From Paenibacillus lycopersici (GTDB taxonomy: Bacteria > Bacillota > Bacilli > Paenibacillales > Paenibacillaceae), in NCBI RefSeq assembly GCF_010119935.1, contig NZ_CP048209.1, forward strand, positions 2,917,001-2,981,000: a stretch of DNA of 64,000 nt. The letters run 5' to 3'. The notes beneath the pieces were generated by a model. It saw nothing but the letters and a program-made list of their open reading frames with translations, was not told the DNA's origin and did not search any database. How positions within the stretch are numbered: the stretch's first letter is position 1; each line of letters begins with the position of its first letter. Position numbers and translations under genes: made by a program. Shown piece by piece: positions 1 through 7,885 of the stretch.

Positions 1-1
1 G

Positions 2-790
2 GCCATTCAGCGCGCGGCAGCCAACGTTGGCTTGGAGCCTGAGAAACTGGCCGTCATTTCGGGTATCGGCTGTTCCGGCCGGATTTCCGGCTATATCAAC
101 GCGTACGGCCTTCACGGCATTCACGGCCGCGCGCTGCCGATCGCGCAAGGCGTGAAGCTGGCGAACCGCGAGCTGACCGTAATCGCCTCCGGCGGCGACG
201 GCGACGGATTCGCCATCGGCATGGGCCACACGGTTCACGCGATTCGCCGTAACATCGACCTGACATACATCGTCATGGATAACCAAATCTACGGCTTGAC
301 CAAAGGCCAAACGTCGCCGCGCAGCGCGGAAGGCTTCAAGACGAAATCGACGCCGGAAGGCTCCATCGAGTCGACGCTGTCACCGCTCGAAATCGCCATG
401 TCGGCCGGCGCGACGTTCATCGCGCAGTCGTTCTCCAGCGACCTGAAGCAGCTGACGGCATTGATCGAAGCGGGTCTGAACCACAAGGGCTTCTCCTTGA
501 TCAACGTATTCAGCCCTTGCGTCACGTTCAACAAGGTGAACACGTACGACTGGTTCAAAGAAAACATCGTCAACCTGGACCAATTCCCGGATTACGATCC
601 GTCCAACCGCGTGGCGGCCATGACGAAAATCATGGAAACGAACGGCATGCTGACCGGCCTGATCTATCAGAACAACGAGCGCTCCTCGTATGAAGCGATG
701 ATCAGCGGCTTCAAGCCGGAAGGTCTGGCGAACCAGGATCTGACGCTGTCCGAAGACCAATTCGGCAAGCTCGTAGCCGAGTTTAAATAA
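2..790 (+). CDS. korB: 2-oxoacid:ferredoxin oxidoreductase, beta subunit (5' truncated by window edge)
   Basis: This is the thiamine-diphosphate-binding beta subunit of a 2-oxoglutarate/2-oxoacid:ferredoxin oxidoreductase, which oxidatively decarboxylates a 2-oxoacid to its acyl-CoA and reduces ferredoxin. The reading frame is open from base 2, before any start codon, so the N-terminus lies outside the window. Visible motifs are GIGCSGRIS (conserved cysteine near the cluster-binding region), the ThDP/Mg site GDGDGFAIGMGH and the following DNQIYGLTKGQ. About 262 residues are present of a usual ~290. The alpha subunit is expected just upstream. A strong hairpin follows the stop codon. Family assignment is firm; the exact 2-oxoacid is inferred. 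Confidence 0.93.
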   Translation, partial: AIQRAAANVGLEPEKLAVISGIGCSGRISGYINAYGLHGIHGRALPIAQGVKLANRELTVIASGGDGDGFAIGMGHTVHAIRRNIDLTYIVMDNQIYGLTKGQTSPRSAEGFKTKSTPEGSIESTLSPLEIAMSAGATFIAQSFSSDLKQLTALIEAGLNHKGFSLINVFSPCVTFNKVNTYDWFKENIVNLDQFPDYDPSNRVAAMTKIMETNGMLTGLIYQNNERSSYEAMISGFKPEGLANQDLTLSEDQFGKLVAEFK

Positions 791-810
791 GACCGGCGCA
801 ATTCATAAGA

Positions 811-850
811 ATAAAGGCATACCGTTCGCGTTCGAACGGTATGCCTTTAT
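811..850 (+). terminator. Perfect 18-bp hairpin terminator after korB
   Basis: Bases 811-828 and 833-850 are exact reverse complements around a 4-base loop (cgtt). The stem begins with AT pairs and ends in ctttat. It sits 20 bases after the korB stop and 35 bases before pduL. A long T tract is missing, but the A-rich left arm means it could work on either strand. Confidence 0.75.
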
Positions 851-884
851 TAACGACACGGAAGAAAGCAGGTTGAATCCGCAT

Positions 885-1457
885 ATGACAAAGAAGGTTC
901 CCGTCGGCGTATCCGCCCGGCATATCCATTTGACGCAGGAACATGTAGAGACGCTGTTCGGACAAGGCGCCGAGCTGTCGGAATTCAAGCCGCTCTCCCA
1001 GCCGGGACAGTACGCGGCGAACGAGACGGTCGAGGTCGTCGGCCCGAAAGGCGGCTTCGCCAAGGTCCGCATCCTCGGACCGGTGCGCAAGCGCACGCAG
1101 CTGGAAGTCTCGCGCACGGACGCGTTCGCGCTCGGCATCAATCCGCCGCTCCGCGAATCCGGCGACATCGCCGGTTCGGCGGGCATCACGATTAAGGGGC
1201 CGGCCGGCGAAGTGACGATCGAAGAAGGCGTCATCGTCGCCGCGCGGCATATCCATTTCCATACGAGCGACGCGGAGCGCTGGGGCATCGCGGACAAGCA
1301 GCGGCTGTCGGTGCGCCTGCACGGCGAGCGCGGCGTCGTCCTGGAGAATGTCATCGCGCGGGTATCGCCGGAGTTTGCGCTCGATATGCATATCGATACC
1401 GACGAGGCGAATGCCGCCGGCGCCAAGACCGGCGACGAGGCAGAAATCATCGGTTAA
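885..1457 (+). CDS. pduL: Phosphate propanoyltransferase (PduL family)
   Basis: PduL-type phosphotransacylase converts acyl-CoA plus phosphate to acyl-phosphate plus CoA. The protein shows the two family histidine clusters, ARHIHLT near the N-terminus and AARHIHFH in the second half, which bind the active-site zinc ions in this family. The length of 190 residues is normal for a form without a microcompartment-targeting tail. No other microcompartment genes are present, so it is probably a stand-alone acetate/propionate-metabolism enzyme. The ATG at 885 is chosen because the protein then begins [13 protein letters not shown] like its relatives; an in-frame TTG at 873 is an alternative. It lies between two terminators, so it is probably monocistronic. 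Confidence 0.92.
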   Translation: MTKKVPVGVSARHIHLTQEHVETLFGQGAELSEFKPLSQPGQYAANETVEVVGPKGGFAKVRILGPVRKRTQLEVSRTDAFALGINPPLRESGDIAGSAGITIKGPAGEVTIEEGVIVAARHIHFHTSDAERWGIADKQRLSVRLHGERGVVLENVIARVSPEFALDMHIDTDEANAAGAKTGDEAEIIG

Positions 1458-1460
1458 TCG

Positions 1461-1497
1461 AACGTTTGCCGCCATCGCTGGGGCAAACGTTTTTTTT
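1461..1497 (+). terminator. Rho-independent terminator after pduL
   Basis: The 10-bp arms aacgtttgcc (1461-1470) and ggcaaacgtt (1482-1491) are followed directly by a run of T to 1497. This is a classical intrinsic terminator. Confidence 0.9.
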
Positions 1498-1632
1498 ATG
1501 AGGATCGCTCTCATGAGGATCGCGCTCGATTCGGATTCGCCGGCTGGAAAGAGAGGTGCATTTTTCTTTCTAATCGCGGCGGATTTTGATATAATGCTGG
1601 AATGGACACGTATAGAGAGAGGACGTGAAAGC

Positions 1633-3192
1633 ATGAGCGGCACCGAGAAAGACTTCTCTAAGTATTTTGATTTTTCGAGTGCGAAGGTATTGAAGGAAGC
1701 GGACGGTAAAACGACCTACCGTATCAACGGCAGGAACATTACGATAAATGCGGCGCCAAGCTACAAGGATGAGAAACGGCGCGGCAAGGAAGAGATCAAA
1801 GTTCATTATGAATCTGCGATTCCGCCGGAGCTGCGCCGGCTCGGAGCCGGGAAGACATACAACATTACGACATACGGCTGCCAGATGAACGAGCACGACA
1901 CCGAAGTGATGAAGGGCCTCTTCGAGGAGATGGGCTATGCGCCCGTCGAGGATCGGAGCAAGGCGGACGTGATTCTGCTGAATACATGCGCGGTGCGCGA
2001 GAATGCGGAAGACAAGGTGTTCGGCGAGCTCGGCCACTTGAAGCATCTGAAGCTCGAGAAGCCCGATCTGATTCTCGGCGTATGCGGCTGCATGTCGCAG
2101 GAAGAATCGGTCGTCGGCCGCATCATGCAGCGTCACGGCTTCGTCGATCTGATCTTCGGCACGCATAACATTCACCGGCTGCCGTATCTGCTGCAGGATG
2201 CGTATTTCGGCAAAGAGATGGTCGTGGAAGTCTGGTCCAAGGAAGGCGACATCATCGAGAATTTGCCGAAGAAGCGCGAAGGCATGCGCGGCTGGGTGAA
2301 CATCATGTACGGCTGCGATAAATTCTGCACGTACTGCATCGTGCCGTATACGCGCGGCAAAGAGCGGAGCAGACGTCCCGAGGACGTCATCGCCGAAGTG
2401 CGCGAGCTGGCGCGGCAGGGCTATAAAGAAATTACGCTGCTGGGGCAGAACGTCAATGCGTACGGCAAAGACTTCGAAGATATGAACTACCGGTTCGGCG
2501 ATTTGATGGCGGATATGGCCAAAATCGATATTCCGCGCATCCGGTTCACGACGAGCCATCCGCGCGATTTCGACGATCATCTGATCGAGGTGCTGGCCGG
2601 CAATGGAAATCTCGTGGAGCATATTCATCTGCCGGTACAGTCCGGCAGCACGGAAGTGCTGAAGCGGATGAGCCGCAAATATTCGCGCGAGCTGTACCTG
2701 GAGCTTGTCGGCAAGATCAAGCGCGCGATTCCGGACGTCGTGCTGACGACCGACATCATCGTCGGATTCCCCGGCGAGACGGACGAGCAGTTCGAAGAGA
2801 CGATCTCGCTCATGAAGGAAGTCGGCTTCGCGTCGGCGTACACGTTCATTTATTCCCCGCGCGAAGGCACGCCTGCCGTCGGAATGGAAGACAGCGTCGC
2901 GATGAGCGTGAAGAAAGCGCGGCTCGCGCGGTTGAACGAGGTAGTCGGCGAGCTGAGCTTGAAGAGCAACCTCCTGCTGGAGAATCAGACCGTCGAGGTG
3001 CTGATCGAAGGGCAGAGCAAGAACAATCCGGATGTGCTTGCCGGGCGCACGCGCACGAACAAGCTCGTCCATATGAAGGGCCCGGCTTCCTGGATCGGCC
3101 AGTTCGTCGAGGCGCGCGTGACGGAAGCGCAGACCTGGTACATCAAGGCCGAGCCGGTGCTCGAAGCAATGGATCAAGAAGCGGTATCTTAA
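1633..3192 (+). CDS. miaB: tRNA-2-methylthio-N6-dimethylallyladenosine synthase
   Basis: Radical-SAM methylthiotransferase that adds the 2-methylthio group to i6A37 of tRNAs reading UNN codons. In order it shows an N-terminal extension of about 75 residues, the UPF0004 domain with its three cluster cysteines ([10 protein letters not shown] with Cys83, [14 protein letters not shown]), the radical-SAM motif Cys228-x3-Cys232-x2-Cys235, and a C-terminal TRAM-like domain. The length of 519 residues fits the Bacillota form. The frame is open further upstream, but the ATG at 1633 follows an AGAGAGG ribosome site. ricA lies 21 bases downstream, the same order as ymcB-ymcA in Bacillus subtilis, so the two are probably co-transcribed. 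Confidence 0.96.
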   Translation: MSGTEKDFSKYFDFSSAKVLKEADGKTTYRINGRNITINAAPSYKDEKRRGKEEIKVHYESAIPPELRRLGAGKTYNITTYGCQMNEHDTEVMKGLFEEMGYAPVEDRSKADVILLNTCAVRENAEDKVFGELGHLKHLKLEKPDLILGVCGCMSQEESVVGRIMQRHGFVDLIFGTHNIHRLPYLLQDAYFGKEMVVEVWSKEGDIIENLPKKREGMRGWVNIMYGCDKFCTYCIVPYTRGKERSRRPEDVIAEVRELARQGYKEITLLGQNVNAYGKDFEDMNYRFGDLMADMAKIDIPRIRFTTSHPRDFDDHLIEVLAGNGNLVEHIHLPVQSGSTEVLKRMSRKYSRELYLELVGKIKRAIPDVVLTTDIIVGFPGETDEQFEETISLMKEVGFASAYTFIYSPREGTPAVGMEDSVAMSVKKARLARLNEVVGELSLKSNLLLENQTVEVLIEGQSKNNPDVLAGRTRTNKLVHMKGPASWIGQFVEARVTEAQTWYIKAEPVLEAMDQEAVS

Positions 3193-3213
3193 CGACTAGA
3201 GGAGCTGTATACG

Positions 3214-3687
3214 ATGGCAAACGAACAAGCAAAGCATGAGCATGACCACGATAAAGGCGCAAGCTGCGGCGTGCCGAAATTCAATAACGAAGACATCATC
3301 GTTCGCGCGGACATCATGGCGAAGACGAAAGAGCTGGCGGGCATGATTTTCACCTCCGAGGAAGTGCAGCAGTTCCAGCGCGCGGAGAAGCAAATCCAAG
3401 GCAATGAGCGCATTCAAGGCTTGATCGCGCAAATCAAGAAGAAGCAGAAGGAAGTCGTGGCGTTCGAGACGACGTTCAAGAACGCCGACATGGTGGCCAA
3501 GATCGAGAAGGAAATCGAAGTGCTGCAGGACGAGCTCGATAACATTCCGATCATCACGGAATTCCAGCAAAGCCAGTCGGACATCAACTATTTGCTGCAA
3601 ACGATCGTTACCGTCATTCGGGATACGGTCGCGGACAAAATCACGCTTGAGGATGCGCAGACGGAAGATCCGGATGAGTGCATGTAA
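3214..3687 (+). CDS. ricA: RicA (YmcA)-like RNase Y regulator
   Basis: The 157-residue, mostly helical protein belongs to the YlbF/YmcA family. In Bacillus the RicA-RicF-RicT complex binds RNase Y and Fe-S clusters and controls mRNA maturation, biofilm formation, competence and sporulation. Support comes from the helical, coiled-coil-like body (residues about 45-140) and the position right after miaB, as in B. subtilis. Two features are notable: a histidine-rich start (residues 7-15) followed by Cys, and a C-terminal DECM whose cysteine matches the cysteine near the end of RicA implicated in cluster binding. The ribosome site GAGGAG precedes the ATG. A bidirectional terminator follows. Confidence 0.87.
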   Translation: MANEQAKHEHDHDKGASCGVPKFNNEDIIVRADIMAKTKELAGMIFTSEEVQQFQRAEKQIQGNERIQGLIAQIKKKQKEVVAFETTFKNADMVAKIEKEIEVLQDELDNIPIITEFQQSQSDINYLLQTIVTVIRDTVADKITLEDAQTEDPDECM

Positions 3688-3730
3688 TAGGCTGGCCATC
3701 CAGACAGATGCATGAGCGGCCAGCAATAAG

Positions 3731-3777
3731 AAACACCTGCCAGATTCGGATCCGCGTCCGTACCCGGCAGGTGTTTT
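3731..3777. terminator. Bidirectional terminator between ricA and the MFS gene
   Basis: The arms aaacacctgcc (3731-3741) and ggcaggtgttt (3766-3776) pair perfectly, with A residues on the left and T residues on the right. It can therefore end both the + strand ricA transcript and the convergent minus-strand MFS transcript, whose stop codon is at 3782. Confidence 0.88.
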
Positions 3778-3781
3778 CTGT

Positions 3782-5014
3782 TCATTGCGACAGCTGTCGC
3801 CGCGCCGGCTTGGACATCCGGCTTGCGCTGCGTTTCCATACGAGCGTCAGCACCAGCGCGGTCAACGCGAACAGGCCGCCCAGGATGAAGCCGTAATCCC
3901 GGCCGAACTGCGCGTTGATGAAGCCGGCAAGGAACGGGCCGGCGAACATGCCGATGGAATAGATCGCCTGGTAGAAGCCCATGGCCGTCGCGCGCTTCGA
4001 CGATTCGAACGGCTGGATGGCCAGCCCGAGCAGGATCGGCAAGTACATGCCTTGCGCGAAGCCGTTCAACACTTGCGTAAGGGCAAGCAGCCCGAGATTC
4101 GGGGCGAAGGCGATCGCGACCGTGAAGCTGCCGCTCAGCAAGTAGGCGGTTCCGATGACGTTCCACGTCCCGAACTTCGGCACGAGCCAGCGGCCGGTCA
4201 CGAGCGAGGCGAGTCCGTGCGGGATCATGAAGGCGATGACGATGAGCGTAAGCTGACCGTCCGACGCTCCGAGCGAAGTCGCCTTGAGCGGCGTAAAGCC
4301 GAACATCGTAATGAACAGCACGCAGTGGGCGAGGATCGACAGCGTCGACACCTGCCGCAGCGAAGTCGTCCGAATGACTTCCCGCAAATGACTGAGCGAG
4401 ATCGGCGAACGCGCGACCCCTTCCTTCGGTTCTTTGACCGCGAAGGCGAGTCCCAGTCCGGCTATGCCGAAGATGATGCCTGCCGAGAAGGCCGCATTCC
4501 AGCCGTACGTATCGGCCAGCCAGCCGCTCAGCACCATGCCGATCAGCTGTCCGGAGACGGTCATGAAGCTGATGTTGCTCATCGCTTTCGTCGCGTCGGC
4601 GGCGGCAAAATAAGCGGCGTACAGGACGGTAAAGGCAACCCAGGCGGATGCGCAGACGCCGGACATCATGCGGCCGGCCAGCGGCCACAGCCAGGAGCCG
4701 GGAATCATGAAGAGCAGGCAGCTGAGCGTGCCCGTAATCATGCCGAGCATGAGGAACGGTTTGCGCTTGTGCATCTTATCCGACAGCAGCCCGAGCGGGA
4801 ACCGGACGAGCATCTGCACGAAGCCGTAACTGCCGAGCACGATGCCGATCAGATCGTCGGCGTAGCCGCCGCTTTTCATAAAAGGGGATAAGATCGGGAC
4901 ATAGACGTAGAGCGTGGACCAGTACAGCAGCGTAACGATGACGAACAGGACATGATCCGACCGGGTCGTACGAATCAAGGGAGCCTGATCGGAGGCTTTC
5001 TCTTCAGCGGTCAA
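3782..5014 (-). CDS. Major facilitator superfamily transporter
   Basis: A 410-residue polytopic membrane protein with about 12 predicted membrane segments. It has the MFS motif-A-like loop between helices 2 and 3 (GLLSDKMHKRKP) and a basic tail. The overall pattern resembles drug-efflux or sugar-type MFS carriers, but nothing visible fixes the substrate. The start is a TTG at 5014 preceded by AAGGAG ten bases upstream; no in-frame ATG near the N-terminus competes. It runs opposite to its neighbours and diverges from the lepB promoter, so it is its own transcription unit. Confidence 0.88.
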   Translation of the reverse strand: MTAEEKASDQAPLIRTTRSDHVLFVIVTLLYWSTLYVYVPILSPFMKSGGYADDLIGIVLGSYGFVQMLVRFPLGLLSDKMHKRKPFLMLGMITGTLSCLLFMIPGSWLWPLAGRMMSGVCASAWVAFTVLYAAYFAAADATKAMSNISFMTVSGQLIGMVLSGWLADTYGWNAAFSAGIIFGIAGLGLAFAVKEPKEGVARSPISLSHLREVIRTTSLRQVSTLSILAHCVLFITMFGFTPLKATSLGASDGQLTLIVIAFMIPHGLASLVTGRWLVPKFGTWNVIGTAYLLSGSFTVAIAFAPNLGLLALTQVLNGFAQGMYLPILLGLAIQPFESSKRATAMGFYQAIYSIGMFAGPFLAGFINAQFGRDYGFILGGLFALTALVLTLVWKRSASRMSKPARRQLSQ

Positions 5015-5037
5015 AGGAATGTCACTCCTTCGGTGTA

Positions 5038-5066
5038 TTGGGATGTCAGCCTAATAAATGTATAAT
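5038..5066 (+). promoter_or_regulatory. Candidate sigma-A promoter for lepB
   Basis: TTGGGA (5038-5043) and a perfect TATAAT (5061-5066) are separated by 17 bases. The implied leader to the lepB start is roughly 120 nt. It lies in the divergent region between the MFS gene and lepB. Confidence 0.5.
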
Positions 5067-5195
5067 AGGAAAATAGGAAGAGCAATCCTTTTTGCGCATT
5101 CTATTCCGGAAGAAATAGAAACTTATTGTCCGCGATTCTCGTATTCATGTAAGAGACATGCCGGAACAGATAGGCGGAGAGAGGAGTCGGAAGCA

Positions 5196-5720
5196 ATGAA
5201 GAAACCATGGATTCGGGAGCTTCGGGATTGGTGCGTCACGCTTGGAATCGCGATTACGTTAGCGCTTCTGATTCAGAATTACGCCTTTGCGCAAACCGAG
5301 GTCAAGAACATTTCGATGCAGAAAACGCTCGTGGACGGGCAGCGGCTGATCGAGGATAAAATCAGCTACCGCTTCGAAACGCCGCATCGCGGAGATATCG
5401 TCATTATTAGCGGTCCGGAAAGCGACAAACGGCTCATTAAGCGGGTCATCGGCCTGCCGGGCGACGTGATCGATTTCACGGACGACGGCCAAGTGCTCGT
5501 CAACGATACCAAGCTGAATGAACCGTACGTGAAAGGGCGTACGTATTCCAACGGCATGCAGGTCCCGTTCAAGGTGCCGGCCAAATCCGTGTTCGTCATG
5601 GGCGATAACCGCGAGAACAGCCAAGACAGCCGGATGCTCGGGCCGATTGCCATGTCCAGTATCGAAGGAAGAGCCGTCTTCCGGCTGTGGCCGCTGAGCA
5701 AGTTCGGTCAGTTGGACTGA
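5196..5720 (+). CDS. lepB: Signal peptidase I
   Basis: A membrane-anchored serine protease that removes signal peptides from exported proteins. It has a short cytoplasmic start, one membrane helix (about residues 12-30), the catalytic Ser40 in NISMQKTL and the general-base Lys82 in KRLIKRVIGLPGD, followed by the C-terminal GDNRENSQDSR box. The length of 174 residues is typical for Gram-positive SipS-like enzymes. One oddity is that the box around the nucleophile reads SMQKTL, where most family members have SMxPTL. The ATG at 5196 follows GAGGAG by 9 bases. The DUF4184 gene starts 3 bases after its stop, so the two are co-transcribed. Confidence 0.93.
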   Translation: MKKPWIRELRDWCVTLGIAITLALLIQNYAFAQTEVKNISMQKTLVDGQRLIEDKISYRFETPHRGDIVIISGPESDKRLIKRVIGLPGDVIDFTDDGQVLVNDTKLNEPYVKGRTYSNGMQVPFKVPAKSVFVMGDNRENSQDSRMLGPIAMSSIEGRAVFRLWPLSKFGQLD

Positions 5721-5723
5721 GCC

Positions 5724-6749
5724 ATGCCGTTTACGTTCTCGCATCCGCTGTTCTCCGTACCGCTCAAACGCATTGCGCCCCGATGGCTAAGCGTGACGGG
5801 TCTCGTGCTCGGGAGCATGATTCCGGATATGGAATATTTCATGGCGCTGGAGCCGTACCAGACGATCGGACATTCATTGGAAGGGCTCCTGCTGCAAGGC
5901 GTCCCGCTCAGCATCGCGTTCGCGTTCGCGTTTCACCGGGTCATCAAGCCGGCGCTGCCGAGGTTCATGCCGTCGGCCGGCGGGCTGGACCGGTTCGTCA
6001 TGCGGATGTCGTCGGAGGAATGGAAGCTGGATTCCGTGCGCGCATGGACGATTTTCCTCGTGTCGCTGTTCATCGGTTATTGGTCGCATATGTTCATGGA
6101 TGCATGGACGCATGCGTCCGGCACGTTCGTGGGCTGGTTCAGTCCGCTGCGCGGCAGCTTCGCCGGCAAGCATGTCTATCAGCTGCTGCAGTATCTGTTC
6201 TCGCTGATTGGCGCGGGCGTTCCCGCGCTCATGCTGCTGATTCGGTATATCCGATGGCGCTCGAACGAAGGCAAACAGCGGAAGCCGGCCTTGGCTTCTT
6301 ACGGCACGAAAGCCTTGTTATGGTTGACGGCCGCCGCCTTCGGAATGGTTATGTTTGCGGGTAAAATGCTGTTCTCGTCCGAAGGCTCCAATCTGCTCAG
6401 CGTCCTGATTGTGGCGCCGCTATCCTCCGGGATCTTCGGCATATTCATCGCGTCGCTGCTCCATCGGGCCGCGCAGAACCGCAAGCTGAAGCGGGCACTC
6501 ATTGCCGCGGCATTGATGCTTGCGGCGCTGGCCGTATACGATGCCTGCAAGCAGGTGTGGGCGCCGGAACTGGCGCTGGATCCGTCGACGCTGAAGATGA
6601 AGCCGCCCAAAGGCGTTTTTCAGCCGTTATGGAACGTGAATTTATGGTGCTGGGCGGCGATGATCCTGCTGAGCAGCACGCTGATCGCCAACAACCGGCG
6701 AACCCGGCGGGCGAACATGTCGGGCAGCTATCGCACGCCTACGGTTTGA
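5724..6749 (+). CDS. DUF4184 family membrane protein
   Basis: A 341-residue integral membrane protein. The N-terminal block MPFTFSHPLFSVPL, then GSMIPDMEYF and SHMFMDAWTH, match the DUF4184 pattern of conserved His/Asp residues at membrane edges (HPL, PD, HxxxD), reminiscent of membrane-bound hydrolases of the YdjM/LrgB-neighbour type. About seven membrane segments are visible. No function is established. It begins 3 bases after lepB, so it shares that transcript. Confidence 0.8.
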   Translation: MPFTFSHPLFSVPLKRIAPRWLSVTGLVLGSMIPDMEYFMALEPYQTIGHSLEGLLLQGVPLSIAFAFAFHRVIKPALPRFMPSAGGLDRFVMRMSSEEWKLDSVRAWTIFLVSLFIGYWSHMFMDAWTHASGTFVGWFSPLRGSFAGKHVYQLLQYLFSLIGAGVPALMLLIRYIRWRSNEGKQRKPALASYGTKALLWLTAAAFGMVMFAGKMLFSSEGSNLLSVLIVAPLSSGIFGIFIASLLHRAAQNRKLKRALIAAALMLAALAVYDACKQVWAPELALDPSTLKMKPPKGVFQPLWNVNLWCWAAMILLSSTLIANNRRTRRANMSGSYRTPTV

Positions 6750-6938
6750 CGACAAGCAGGCTTTGCGATATGGCTGCAGCATGGCGGTGCCAATCGCGAG
6801 GCGGCGCATAATACGGAATCGTCGGGGCTATTCTATCCTCGCTTGAACGAGGCGAGGCTCGCCGAGTGCCGGCAACAAAATGAATCCGAATGCGAGGTTC
6901 GCGCGTATGACCTCGTATAACTTGCGGGAGGGATAACG

Positions 6939-7250
6939 ATGATTTTTTCAACGACACCGACAATCGAAGGACAACCGATTCAACAATACCTGGGCGTAGT
7001 GACGGGAGAGGCGATCATGGGCGCGAACATCGTGCGCGATCTGTTCGCTTCCATCACGGACATCGTCGGCGGCCGGTCCGGCGCTTACGAGACGAAGCTG
7101 AAGGAGGCGCGCGACGTGGCGTTCAACGAAATGTCCAGCCATGCGTCGCGGCTGGGCGCGAACGCGATCGTCGGCATCGACATCGATTACGAGGTCGTCC
7201 GGGAAGGAATGCTGATGGTTGCGGTCAGCGGAACGGCGGTTCGCGTATAA
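6939..7250 (+). CDS. YbjQ/UPF0145 family protein
   Basis: A 103-residue protein of the YbjQ family, small beta-rich proteins that form pentamers and are often labelled heavy-metal-binding domain proteins. Diagnostic stretches are [21 protein letters not shown], shortened here to its key parts TGEAI and GANIVRD, then GGRSGAYE, the central helix with [13 protein letters not shown], and the strand VVGIDIDYE. The ribosome site GGGAGG lies just before the ATG. A terminator follows at 7269, so it is a single-gene unit. The function of the family is not established. Confidence 0.85.
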   Translation: MIFSTTPTIEGQPIQQYLGVVTGEAIMGANIVRDLFASITDIVGGRSGAYETKLKEARDVAFNEMSSHASRLGANAIVGIDIDYEVVREGMLMVAVSGTAVRV

Positions 7251-7268
7251 CGAAAGCTTGGAACGAAG

Positions 7269-7299
7269 CGGCATCCGCGCCTGTGCGGATGCCGTTGTT
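7269..7299 (+). terminator. Terminator after the YbjQ-like gene
   Basis: The arms cggcatccgc (7269-7278) and gcggatgccg (7285-7294) pair perfectly around a 6-base loop and are followed by ttgttgctt. The T tract is moderate. Confidence 0.75.
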
Positions 7300-7400
7300 G
7301 CTTGCGTCCATCTGGGAGACGGCTGGACATGGCAAGCTTCATAAAGGTAAAATGTGAGGTGGATCGGCCAAACTTCTGCTTGAAGGAGCGTTATCGGGCA

Positions 7401-7709
7401 ATGGGAGAAATTACGGCAAGCGAATTGGAAACCCGGCTTCGGGCCGGCGAGAAGCTCAGCGTCATCGATGTGCGCGAGCCGGACGAATGGGAGTCCGGCC
7501 ATATTAAGGAAGCGGTCAGCATGCCGCTGTCCGTATTCGTCGAGCGGCTGGGCGAACTGAACGATTTCGAGGAACCGTTCTACATGGTGTGCAGAAGCGG
7601 CAATCGCAGCAGCAGGGCTTGCGATTATCTCGCCGCGCAGGGGTTCGAGGTCGTGAACGTCCTCGGCGGCATGCTCAGCTGGCCGGGCGAAGTGAAGACC
7701 GGCAAGTAA
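7401..7709 (+). CDS. Single-domain rhodanese-like protein
   Basis: A 102-residue rhodanese domain with the family start VIDVREPDEWESGHI and the active-site loop CRSGNRSS, whose Cys would carry the persulfide. Such stand-alone proteins move sulfane sulfur. The frame is open to 7302, but the ATG at 7401 gives the standard family N-terminus and follows AAGGAG at 7383. It lies between two terminators, directly before copA. Confidence 0.88.
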   Translation: MGEITASELETRLRAGEKLSVIDVREPDEWESGHIKEAVSMPLSVFVERLGELNDFEEPFYMVCRSGNRSSRACDYLAAQGFEVVNVLGGMLSWPGEVKTGK

Positions 7710-7751
7710 AGGCTTGTCCGGGATCGGTTAGTGGCTCGTAGAGCTGGAAAG

Positions 7752-7785
7752 GCGCTTTCGCATGGTGATGCGGGGGCGCTTTTTT
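7752..7785 (+). terminator. Terminator after the rhodanese gene
   Basis: The 12-bp stem gcgctttcgcat / atgcgggggcgc (7752-7763 with 7768-7779, three G-U pairs) is followed by six T residues. Confidence 0.85.
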
Positions 7786-7885
7786 GTCGCTTTTATCATG
7801 CGGCATGCCTGTTCGCCATATAGTGGAGAATAGGACGGCTTGGCAGCATCGATGCTCAAGCCGAGCGATGCGAAGGAGGGCGGCC

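Noticed and set aside
1348..1632. 95-codon upstream extension of miaB
   Set aside because: It overlaps pduL and a terminator; ATG 1633 has the ribosome site and family N-terminus.
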